Source: DTU063 sp001512695
GTDB lineage: Bacteria > Bacillota > Thermosediminibacteria > Thermosediminibacterales > Tepidanaerobacteraceae
Length of the DNA: 12,635 bases
Direction of reading: 5' to 3'
Assembly (NCBI GenBank): GCA_049658265.1
Contig: JBASOM010000006.1
Coordinates: 1 to 12,635 of the forward strand
Position 1 is the first letter of the stretch; each line of letters begins with the position of its first letter. Made by a program: the position numbers and the translations under genes. Shown one piece after another: positions 6,053-12,635 of the stretch. The notes beneath the pieces were generated by a model. The model made no database searches and was not told where the DNA came from. It was given only the letters and a program-made list of their open reading frames with translations.

Positions 6053-9000
6053 ATGAACTTAACCGCCATCCCCGACGACGGTCAGGTGACGCTGACCTGG
6101 ACTGTTCCAGCCACCGATGGCGGCAGTCCCATAACAACATACCAAGTTTCAAAAGACAATGGTGAGAGCTGGACTGATGTAGGCTTGGATACCTCCTATA
6201 CTTTTACAGGTTTGACCAACGGTACCGAATACACCTTCAAGGTGCGGGCGGTCAACAGCGAAGGTCCCGGAGAGGCAGCAAGTATTACAGCAGTGCCAAT
6301 AATGACATACCCCCCTGACGCGCCGCAAAACTTTACAGCAACCCCCGGTTACCGGCAGGCGGTATTAAGCTGGGATCCTCCTGCCAGTGACGGCGGCACT
6401 CCCATAATTAAATACCAGCTGTCAAAAGACAACGGCGAAAGCTGGACCGATGTGCATAAGGACTTGACTACCTACACCTTTATCAACTTGACTAACGGTA
6501 TTGAGTATACCTTTAAGGTGCGGGCAGTGAACAACAAGGGTCCCGGAGCGGAAGCAAGCGCCACAGCTATACCAGCAGCGCCGGTACCGTCGCAAAAGGG
6601 AATCTACGCCTGGGGTGTCAACAGCTATGGGCAGTTGGGCGATGGTTCTCTGGTGAATAAAGATTTCCCCACCCATATCGGGACAAATGATGACTGGGCA
6701 GACTGGACAATGATAAGTGCAGGTTACCGTCATACGGCAGCCCTGCAGGCGGATGGCAGCCTCTGGACCTGGGGGAGCAACTCCAATGGTCAGTTGGGAA
6801 TCGGTTCAGATGAGTTGAGGATGAACCATCCCGTACAAGTCGGCAGCGACACCGATTGGGTGGCAGTTGACGCAGGATATGACTTTACGGTGGCCCTGAA
6901 AGCCGACGGCAGCCTGTGGGCCTGGGGTTATGCTATGGGTGGTTTTGAATATGGCGGTTTCTCCATAGACTGGAATGTGCCAACACTTGTTGATAATGAA
7001 AACAAGTGGATTGCTGTGTCTGCCGGCAGTGGACATACAGTGGCCATAAGAGAGGATGGGACACTCTGGGGCTGGGGTTTTAACACATACGGTGAATTGG
7101 GCTCTAGCGGTTTTGATGATTATATAGACTATACGGAAAGTCCAGTCCAAATCAGCAGCGATCGATGGATTGCAGTATCTGCAGGAGATTATTTTACAAT
7201 TGGCCTGAAAGAGGATGGCAGCCTGTGGGCCTGGGGAGAGAACGATGTAGGCCAGCTAGGCAATGGAAGTACTGAAAATACAAGTGTTCCGACCAGGGTT
7301 GGCAGCGAAGGCGACAGCTGGTTGGCTGCCGAGACAGCGCCGGGTTCAGATCACGTTGTGGCCATAAAGGCAGACGGCAGTCTCTGGGCCTGGGGCGGCA
7401 ATGAATACGGGCAACTGGGAAGAGGTTACAAGGATGGCGTTCACCAAAATCCTCCTCCTCATCCAGTTCCCCAACAGATAGGCACCGATACCGACTGGGT
7501 ATCTGTAGTTGCCGGTATGAACCTCAGTGCGGCTCTAAAAAGCGACGGCAGCCTTTGGCTGTGGGGCATCATTGGAATTGACATGGAAGGGGCGAACGAA
7601 CCGCAACGCCTTGAGGCCGATGGTACCTGGTTGGGTGTGGCTTGTGGCAGCACTTATGCGCTGGCCATCCTGCAAGGAGGATCTACTGTTCCCGGTGCGC
7701 CGCAGAATTTCACCGCAATTCCGGGTGATGGCCAGGTAACATTAAGCTGGACTGCTCCGGCCAGTGACGGAGGCAGTGCCATCATTCGTTACGAAGTATC
7801 CAGCGATGGCGGTGACACATGGACCTCGGTGGGCACTAGCACCACTCACACCTTCACCGGCCTGACCAACGGCACTGAATACACTTTTAAGGTGAGGGCG
7901 GTAAATAATGTCGGCTACGGATATGCGGCAAGCGTCACGGCTGTACCTGTCGCCGCGCCGTCTGGGGACTTTGCCGGAGGCAGCGGCACAGAGGACTCTC
8001 CTTACTTGATTTCAACGGTGACTCACCTTGACAATGTCCGCAACTACCTTGACAAGCACTTCAGGTTGACAGCAGATTTGGAACTGAGCGACTTTACATC
8101 AGGCTTAGGTTGGGAACCTTTCGGCACGGAAGAAGAACCTTTCACAGGCACCTTAGACGGAGCAGGTCATACTATAAGTAACCTTACCATCGCTCATGAT
8201 TCCGAAAGCATGGCAGCTGGTCTGTTTGCTTATACCGGAGAAACGGCAGAAATACGCGATCTTGGGTTGGTGAGCGTAAGTGTAAGCGGCAGTTATAATG
8301 TTGGCGGCCTGGTGGGAGAGAATTATGGTAAGATTACTGGCTCATATGTAATAGGAAATGTGACCGGCTTTTTTGGAGTCGGCGGTTTGGTCGGAAACAA
8401 TCACGGTTCTATTTCCAATTCCTGGGCCGAAGGTACTGTGAAAGATATAGATAAGGTAAGTGGCTATTACTATGGTGGTTTAGTGGGGGAAAATGCAAAT
8501 GACAGTACAATCAGCAACTGTTATGCCAATGTGACCGTTAATAGCCCGCATAGCACAACTGTAGGCGGCCTGGTGGGTGACAATCTTGGAAGCATCACCG
8601 ATTCTTTTGCTGTGGGTGCAGTGGAGGCTGGCACGTCAGCAGGTGGCCTTGTAGGAAGCAACAGCGGATATATAGAGAAGTGTTACGCTACCGGTAATGT
8701 AGTGAGTAAGACAATAGCAGGAGGCTTAGTAGCATACAACTATCGATCCATCAACCAGTCTTATGCTACAGGAAATGTAAGCGGAAAAGGCCAAACAGGC
8801 GGGCTGGCAGGAGGCAACAGCGGTTCAATCTTTAATTCTTACGCCAGAGGAGCCGTATCAGGAGATGAGTTTATCGGCGGCCTGGTAGGGTTTAACATCG
8901 ATTCTATTACCAATTGCTATTCGACGGGGGCAGTAAGCGGAAAAAGTTATACCGGTGGTTTGGTGGGATTGAATGATACGAAAAGTGGCAGTGTAATAAA

Positions 9001-11425
9001 CTGCTATTGGGATAAAGAAACATCGGGCAAATCGAGTTCAGACGGTGGTACAGGCAAGAAAACTGCCGAAATGAAGCAGCAGGAGACATATGAAAATTGG
9101 AATTTTGATGCACTTTGGGGAATAAACACTGACAATGACGGTTATCCATTCCTAATATGGCAGGTGGATGAAAATGCTCTCACAGTGCCCGGTGTGCCTC
9201 GCGACTTTTCGGCTACACCTGGAAATGGTCTGATGGAGTTAAGCTGGATTCCTCCGGCCAGCGACGGTGGCAGTGAAATCACCCATTATGAGGTTTTCTG
9301 TGATAACGAAGGTACGTGGGTTGTAGCAGACACCAACAGCTCTCATACCTTCACAGGCCTGGAGAACGGCACAATGTACACTTTCAAAGTGCGTGCGGTG
9401 AATAGCGCAGGCACAGGACCTGAAGCAAGCTTGATGGCAACACCTGAAGCTACGGTAACCAAACCTTCAGCTCCGCAGAACCTGAGCATAGATGCCGGCG
9501 ACGAAGAAGCATTATTAAGATGGGAAGCTCCGGCCAGCGATGGAGGAAGTGCCATTACCCATTACGAAGTATCAATTGATGGCATCATCTGGGCAACGGC
9601 AATGTCTAACAATTTCCATGTATTCATCGACCTAATCAATGGGGTAGAATACACCTTCTACGTAAGAGCAGTCAACAGCGTAGGTGCAGGTCCTGCGGCG
9701 AGCATAACGGCCACACCAGCAACTAGACCCTCTGCACCTCAGAATTTGACGGCAACGCCCGGTGATGGCCAGGTGACCTTAAGCTGGGACGCTCCTGCAA
9801 GTGATGGAGGAGCTGAAATAACGAAATACCAAGTATCAATAGACGTTGAAAACTGGATTGATGTGGACGTTGACACAACCACTTATACCTTCACTGGCCT
9901 GACCAACGGAGAAGAATTCACCTTCTATGTGAGGGCAGTCAACAGGGTAGGTGAAGGTGAGTGGGAAATCGTGACAGCCACTCCGGAAGCTGAACTCGTT
10001 ATAACTCATACTATAAACTTCTACAGCAATGGCTCCCTGTACGCCAGTAGAACCGTGGCCAGCGGATATGCCCTTGAAGACGACTGGCCGGACAATCCTA
10101 TAAGAAGCGGGTACAGCTTTAGAGGATGGTTCACCGAAGAAAACGGTTCGGGAACAGCGTATACAAGGGAAACCAACATTACTGAAGATGTGACTTTGTA
10201 TGCCTATTGGACATATATAGGCGGGAGTAGTGGTGGCGGCAGTACAACCACCCCGTCAACGCCTGCAGAACAAGAAGAGATCGAGACTGAAACAGAAACC
10301 ACATTCCAGATCAGCATTAGCGGCAATGTTGGCACTATAATCATTGACGAAGATCCTTGGCAAACGGCAGCTGAAGAAGACATAACTATTACGGTGCCTT
10401 CAGCGTCAGGCGTAAGTACCTATTCCATCGATATGTCGATGTCTATTTTGTCAAAGACCGATGATCTGGGCTCACTGACTATCAGTACAGATATTGGCAG
10501 CATCACAGTACAGTCTAACATGCTGACAGATGTAGCCGGAGCAGAAGGGGATAAGGCGCAAATCACCTTCGGCCTGGGAGACAAATCCAGTCTGCCTGAG
10601 GATGTAAGGGATAGGATAGGTGACAGACCGCTAATTCAACTCAGCTTATCTATTGACGGTCAGCAGACTAGCTGGAACAATCCCGACGCGCCCGTGAAAG
10701 TGTCCATCCCTTATACTCCGACAGAGGAAGAACTGTCAAATCCCGAAAGCATTGTCGTATGGTACATCGACGGTTCCGGCAATGTTGTCACGGTACCAAA
10801 TGGACATTATGACCCGGCAACTGGAACTGTAACATTCTACACCACCCACTTCAGTGACTTTGCTGTTGCGTATAACAAAGTGAGCTTCAAAGATGTGCCC
10901 GAAGACGCATGGTATAACAAGGCAGTCAGTTTCATCGCGGCAAGGGGCATAACGGAAGGCACGGGCAATGACCATTTCAGCCCCGAATTGAACCTGAAGC
11001 GAGGTGAATTCCTCGTTCTGATGATGAGAGCATATGGTATAGCACCGGATGAGAAGCCCACAGGCAACTTCTCTGATGCCGGCAACACCTACTACACCGG
11101 ATACCTCGCCGCAGCAAAACGCCTCGGAATATCCGCAGGAGTGGGCAACAATAGGTTCGCCCCCGAAAAAGAAATAACCAGGCAGGAAATGTTCACCATG
11201 CTCTATAACGCACTTAAGGTAATCGGGCAATTGCCAAAAGGCGATTCCGGCAGGACTATGTTCGACTTCTCTGATGCTTCGGAGATAGCCTCTTGGGCAA
11301 AGGAAGCAATGGCCCATTTCGTAAGAACCGGCACGGTCAGTGGCTCTGCTGGCAAACTCTCTCCTGCAGATACAGCCACCCGTGCAGAAATGGCCCAGCT
11401 TCTGCATAACCTACTGGCCAATTGA
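6053..11425 (+). CDS. C-terminal part of a giant SLH-anchored modular surface protein
   Basis: This 1,790-residue frame is modular. Two FN3 domains (about 1-177) are followed by seven RCC1 repeats (180-542) and a third FN3 (544-632). A GLUG-repeat region (637-1042) precedes three FN3 domains (1043-1314). An InlB-type B-repeat (1317-1388) contains GYSFRGWFTEENG. A Gly/Ser/Thr linker (1389-1417) leads to a beta-rich adaptor of the kind that often precedes SLH (about 1418-1610). Three SLH domains (1610-1790) end at LLHNLLAN. SLH domains bind cell-wall polymers, so the protein should cover the cell surface and may mediate adhesion or substrate contact; no catalytic domain was seen. ATG 6053 has no ribosome binding site, lies at the start of an FN3 domain and has no signal peptide. 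The frame is open from 5981, so this is almost certainly the second part of the gene at 4086. Confidence 0.8.
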   Translation: MNLTAIPDDGQVTLTWTVPATDGGSPITTYQVSKDNGESWTDVGLDTSYTFTGLTNGTEYTFKVRAVNSEGPGEAASITAVPIMTYPPDAPQNFTATPGYRQAVLSWDPPASDGGTPIIKYQLSKDNGESWTDVHKDLTTYTFINLTNGIEYTFKVRAVNNKGPGAEASATAIPAAPVPSQKGIYAWGVNSYGQLGDGSLVNKDFPTHIGTNDDWADWTMISAGYRHTAALQADGSLWTWGSNSNGQLGIGSDELRMNHPVQVGSDTDWVAVDAGYDFTVALKADGSLWAWGYAMGGFEYGGFSIDWNVPTLVDNENKWIAVSAGSGHTVAIREDGTLWGWGFNTYGELGSSGFDDYIDYTESPVQISSDRWIAVSAGDYFTIGLKEDGSLWAWGENDVGQLGNGSTENTSVPTRVGSEGDSWLAAETAPGSDHVVAIKADGSLWAWGGNEYGQLGRGYKDGVHQNPPPHPVPQQIGTDTDWVSVVAGMNLSAALKSDGSLWLWGIIGIDMEGANEPQRLEADGTWLGVACGSTYALAILQGGSTVPGAPQNFTAIPGDGQVTLSWTAPASDGGSAIIRYEVSSDGGDTWTSVGTSTTHTFTGLTNGTEYTFKVRAVNNVGYGYAASVTAVPVAAPSGDFAGGSGTEDSPYLISTVTHLDNVRNYLDKHFRLTADLELSDFTSGLGWEPFGTEEEPFTGTLDGAGHTISNLTIAHDSESMAAGLFAYTGETAEIRDLGLVSVSVSGSYNVGGLVGENYGKITGSYVIGNVTGFFGVGGLVGNNHGSISNSWAEGTVKDIDKVSGYYYGGLVGENANDSTISNCYANVTVNSPHSTTVGGLVGDNLGSITDSFAVGAVEAGTSAGGLVGSNSGYIEKCYATGNVVSKTIAGGLVAYNYRSINQSYATGNVSGKGQTGGLAGGNSGSIFNSYARGAVSGDEFIGGLVGFNIDSITNCYSTGAVSGKSYTGGLVGLNDTKSGSVINCYWDKETSGKSSSDGGTGKKTAEMKQQETYENWNFDALWGINTDNDGYPFLIWQVDENALTVPGVPRDFSATPGNGLMELSWIPPASDGGSEITHYEVFCDNEGTWVVADTNSSHTFTGLENGTMYTFKVRAVNSAGTGPEASLMATPEATVTKPSAPQNLSIDAGDEEALLRWEAPASDGGSAITHYEVSIDGIIWATAMSNNFHVFIDLINGVEYTFYVRAVNSVGAGPAASITATPATRPSAPQNLTATPGDGQVTLSWDAPASDGGAEITKYQVSIDVENWIDVDVDTTTYTFTGLTNGEEFTFYVRAVNRVGEGEWEIVTATPEAELVITHTINFYSNGSLYASRTVASGYALEDDWPDNPIRSGYSFRGWFTEENGSGTAYTRETNITEDVTLYAYWTYIGGSSGGGSTTTPSTPAEQEEIETETETTFQISISGNVGTIIIDEDPWQTAAEEDITITVPSASGVSTYSIDMSMSILSKTDDLGSLTISTDIGSITVQSNMLTDVAGAEGDKAQITFGLGDKSSLPEDVRDRIGDRPLIQLSLSIDGQQTSWNNPDAPVKVSIPYTPTEEELSNPESIVVWYIDGSGNVVTVPNGHYDPATGTVTFYTTHFSDFAVAYNKVSFKDVPEDAWYNKAVSFIAARGITEGTGNDHFSPELNLKRGEFLVLMMRAYGIAPDEKPTGNFSDAGNTYYTGYLAAAKRLGISAGVGNNRFAPEKEITRQEMFTMLYNALKVIGQLPKGDSGRTMFDFSDASEIASWAKEAMAHFVRTGTVSGSAGKLSPADTATRAEMAQLLHNLLAN
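6592..7679 (+). repeat. Seven RCC1 propeller repeats
   Basis: Seven units carry the RCC1 pattern WxWGxNxxGQLGxG followed by SAGxxHTxALxxDGSLW. Clear units include YAWGVNSYGQLGDGS, WTWGSNSNGQLGIGS and WAWGENDVGQLGNGS. The third and last are degenerate in the GQLG part. Seven units match a closed seven-bladed propeller. RCC1-like propellers are protein-interaction scaffolds; the ligand is unknown. Confidence 0.85.
8294..9009 (+). repeat. Nine GLUG-type repeats
   Basis: Nine successive units of about 25-30 residues follow the pattern VGGLVGxNxGSIxNSYAxGxV. Examples are GVGGLVGNNHGSISNSWAEG and FIGGLVGFNIDSITNCYSTG. The repetitive array probably forms a right-handed beta-helix stalk. Repeats are similar at DNA level too, so unit number could vary between strains by recombination. 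Confidence 0.85.
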
Positions 11426-11455
11426 ATATTTCGGGACAGGTACAAAATATTCACA
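11423..11455 (+). repeat. Dispersed repeat containing the surface-gene stop codon
   Basis: This 33-base unit with core GGGACAGGTACAAAATATTC differs at only two positions from 12586-12618. Its first three bases are the TGA stop of the surface gene. TGAATATTT (11423-11431) and AAATATTCA (11445-11453) form a perfect inverted repeat around a 13-base loop. It looks like a REP-like or mobile-element end; no transposase is in the window. Confidence 0.7.
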
Positions 11456-11498
11456 TCATGAGAACAGGCAAATCTACTTTTGACCGAGGCTATTGAAA

Positions 11499-11543
11499 CA
11501 AGGCCGCCAGTTGAGAAGATAATCTTCTCGCCTGGCGGCCTTG
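11499..11543 (+). terminator. Strong hairpin after the surface gene, possible terminator
   Basis: CAAGGCCGCCAG (11499-11510) pairs perfectly with CTGGCGGCCTTG (11532-11543). Inside, GAGAAGA (11513-11519) pairs with TCTTCTC (11523-11529) around a TAA loop, with a two-base internal mismatch. The T-tract of a standard terminator is missing. It could still stop transcription of the surface gene or stabilise its 3' end. Confidence 0.5.
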
Positions 11544-11571
11544 ACTATTAACTCTCACATGATGCTATACT
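11541..11571 (+). promoter_or_regulatory. Promoter candidate after the hairpin
   Basis: TTGACT (11541-11546) and TATACT (11566-11571) are 19 bp apart. TGC before the -10 makes it an extended element. It overlaps the base of the hairpin and would transcribe the micro-ORF at 11621 and possibly the hydrolase gene. Confidence 0.4.
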
Positions 11572-11596
11572 TTAAATTATAATTGAGCTCAAAAAT

Positions 11597-11608
11597 ACAC
11601 ACGTGTGT
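11597..11608. promoter_or_regulatory. Perfect 12-bp palindrome, possible operator
   Basis: ACACACGTGTGT is a perfect palindrome lying about 25 bp downstream of the TATACT element and directly before the GGAGG at 11609-11613. Its place fits a repressor site, but no regulator is identified. Confidence 0.25.
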
Positions 11609-11620
11609 GGAGGATATACC

Positions 11621-11662
11621 ATGTCAGTCCTGCCCAAACGCAAAACCCAGATGAACTTGTAA
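11621..11662 (+). CDS. 13-residue micro-ORF
   Basis: ATG 11621 follows GGAGG (11609-11613) by seven bases and encodes MSVLPKRKTQMNL before TAA. After a -1 shift the frame would continue as VTEICFPVKEK, so it may be the remains of a longer gene's start. No family is recognised. The initiation signals are good but the coding value is doubtful. Confidence 0.2.
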   Translation: MSVLPKRKTQMNL

Positions 11663-11707
11663 CCGAGATTTGTTTCCCAGTAAAAGAGAAATGAATAATG
11701 AGTTGAA

Positions 11708-11791
11708 CTTAAGCAGTTAAATATTGATAGAGATATGCTATAATAAAATCTAAGCTATTGTAGAAGACCAATTATGAATCTGCTGCTTAAG
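11708..11791. repeat. Nine-bp inverted repeat around the hydrolase promoter
   Basis: CTTAAGCAG (11708-11716) and CTGCTTAAG (11783-11791) are exact inverted copies 66 bp apart. They flank the -10 element and the leader of the next gene. They could be paired operator sites or the base of a leader RNA structure, or chance. Confidence 0.25.
11736..11744 (+). promoter_or_regulatory. Extended -10 promoter of the hydrolase gene
   Basis: TGC plus a perfect TATAAT (11739-11744) forms an extended -10; the -35 region (GTTAAA near 11716) is poor. Transcription would start near 11751, giving a leader of about 64 bases. Confidence 0.5.
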
Positions 11792-11814
11792 GATCAATTC
11801 TGGAGGTGTAAAAT

Positions 11815-12567
11815 ATGAAAATTGCGTCGTTTCAGCTAAACGGCAATGTGTCATATGGCGTCATTGCAAATAAAGAGATCATATTAATAGAAGGAGATAT
11901 CTTTGGTGATTTTGTTGTAACAGATACTCGGATTTCCTTGGACGAAATAAAAATATTGCCACCTGTGATACCCAGCAAAGCAGTTTGCGTGGGTCTAAAC
12001 TATCATGACCACATAGAAGAAACTAATTCCCGGCTTCCGGAAAGTCCCGTGCTTTTTATCAAGCCTTCTACCGCAGTTATCGGTCACATGGATGATATAA
12101 AGTACCCTGAATTGTCCGAGAGAGTAGATTATGAAGGGGAACTTGCCGTAGTAATCGGCAAAACAGCAAGGAACATAAGTGCGAATGAAGCCGAGGAATA
12201 TATTCTTGGATACACATGTAGCAATGACGTAACTGCGAGAGATCTTCAACCGGCTGATGGCCAGTGGACGATAGCAAAATCATTTGATACTTTTTTACCT
12301 CTCGGGCCATGTATAGAGACGGAAGTAGATCCACGAAATCTTGAAATACGAACTTACTTAAATGATGAGTTAAAGCAGTCATCCAATACAGGGCATATGA
12401 TTTTCGACCCATATACTTTGGTTAGCTATGTTTCAAAGATAATGACCCTTCTTCCGGGAGATGTAATACTCACCGGCACGCCCTCCGGAATTGGCCCCAT
12501 GAAAAAAGGTGATAAAGTTGTCGTTGAAATAGAAAGCATTGGCTGTTTAGCTAACTATGTGAAATAG
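11815..12567 (+). CDS. Fumarylacetoacetate hydrolase-family protein
   Basis: This complete 250-residue enzyme of the FAH family has a short N-terminal domain (about 1-50) and the FAH catalytic fold (about 55-250). Visible motifs are GLNYHDHIEE with likely catalytic H66, and DYEGELAVVIGK with metal-ligand candidates E107 and E109. Further motifs are SNDVTARDLQ with D138, KSFDTFLPLGP with K155, and LTGTPSGIGPM with the closing GD.V.VEI.SIG. Family members use Mg2+ or another divalent ion to cleave or isomerise C-C bonds in beta-diketo acids, or to decarboxylate oxaloacetate. The exact substrate cannot be told from sequence, and names such as HHDD isomerase are unreliable. ATG 11815 follows GGAGGTG (11802-11808) by six bases. 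No pathway genes adjoin it. Confidence 0.9.
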   Translation: MKIASFQLNGNVSYGVIANKEIILIEGDIFGDFVVTDTRISLDEIKILPPVIPSKAVCVGLNYHDHIEETNSRLPESPVLFIKPSTAVIGHMDDIKYPELSERVDYEGELAVVIGKTARNISANEAEEYILGYTCSNDVTARDLQPADGQWTIAKSFDTFLPLGPCIETEVDPRNLEIRTYLNDELKQSSNTGHMIFDPYTLVSYVSKIMTLLPGDVILTGTPSGIGPMKKGDKVVVEIESIGCLANYVK

Positions 12568-12602
12568 TGAATTTTTGGGGACAGGTGAATTTTTGGGGAC
12601 AG
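12567..12602 (+). repeat. Tandem 18-bp repeat directly after the hydrolase stop
   Basis: GTGAATTTTTGGGGACAG occurs twice in tandem at 12567-12584 and 12585-12602. The first copy overlaps the last base of the TAG stop. The second copy runs into the ACAAAATATTC part of the dispersed repeat also seen at 11423. Confidence 0.85.
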
Positions 12603-12635
12603 GTACAAAATATTCACAAGTGAATATTTTGTACC
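12602..12635. repeat. Perfect 16-bp palindrome at the right edge
   Basis: GGTACAAAATATTCAC (12602-12617) and GTGAATATTTTGTACC (12620-12635) are exact inverted copies around a two-base AA centre. The right arm reaches the window edge, so the palindrome may continue with CTGTCCCC to match the GGGGACAG on the left. It may be a mobile-element end or REP-like unit. Confidence 0.85.

Noticed and set aside
10736..11407. A 223-codon open frame on the minus strand
   Set aside because: It lies opposite the SLH region of the surface gene, has no ribosome binding site or recognisable domain, and its composition is that of an antisense shadow.
12567..12635. CRISPR-like repeats at the right edge
   Set aside because: The repeats are directly adjacent with no spacers, there are only two units, and no cas gene is present.

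Overview
The window looks like chromosomal DNA of a Gram-positive, S-layer-bearing Clostridia-type Firmicute. Genes have strong GGAGG-type ribosome binding sites, intrinsic terminators end in T-tracts, and surface proteins carry SLH anchoring domains. All convincing genes are on the + strand. No genus can be named from the sequence alone, and no RNA gene, CRISPR array or intact transposase was seen.

Positions 1-500 are mostly non-coding. A large imperfect palindrome (36-277) is followed by an extended -10 promoter and a tiny leader-like ORF. An AT-rich two-gene cassette follows (516-1237): a HepT/HI0074-like HEPN protein and an MntA-type minimal nucleotidyltransferase overlapping by four bases, which reads as a type VII-like toxin-antitoxin pair. 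Positions 1240-1635 hold gene debris: an unidentified C-terminal fragment, a terminator and the 5' part of an SLH-domain gene.

Positions 1626-3955 hold three related PAS-domain proteins. Two are tandem PAS + AraC-type HTH regulators (1700-2494 and 2498-3280). The third (3470-3955) has only the PAS part. They lie just before the dominant feature, a very large modular surface protein (4086-11425).

That surface protein is split into two frames. The upstream ORF has the signal peptide, a beta-rich region, a Big_5-like domain, an FN3 domain and propeller-like repeats. The downstream ORF has FN3 domains, a seven-repeat RCC1 propeller, nine GLUG repeats, an InlB-type repeat and three C-terminal SLH domains, but no signal peptide. 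They are best read as one gene broken by a -1 frameshift between 5981 and 6020. A T TTA AAC heptamer in the right phase makes programmed frameshifting a testable alternative.

Positions 11426-11814 are intergenic, with a dispersed repeat, a strong hairpin, two promoter candidates and a micro-ORF. Positions 11815-12567 encode a complete fumarylacetoacetate hydrolase-family protein. The same repeat family (core GGGACAGGTACAAAATATTC) reappears directly after its stop codon, and a divergent minus-strand piece may begin the window. The surface gene's stop codon lies inside one copy.
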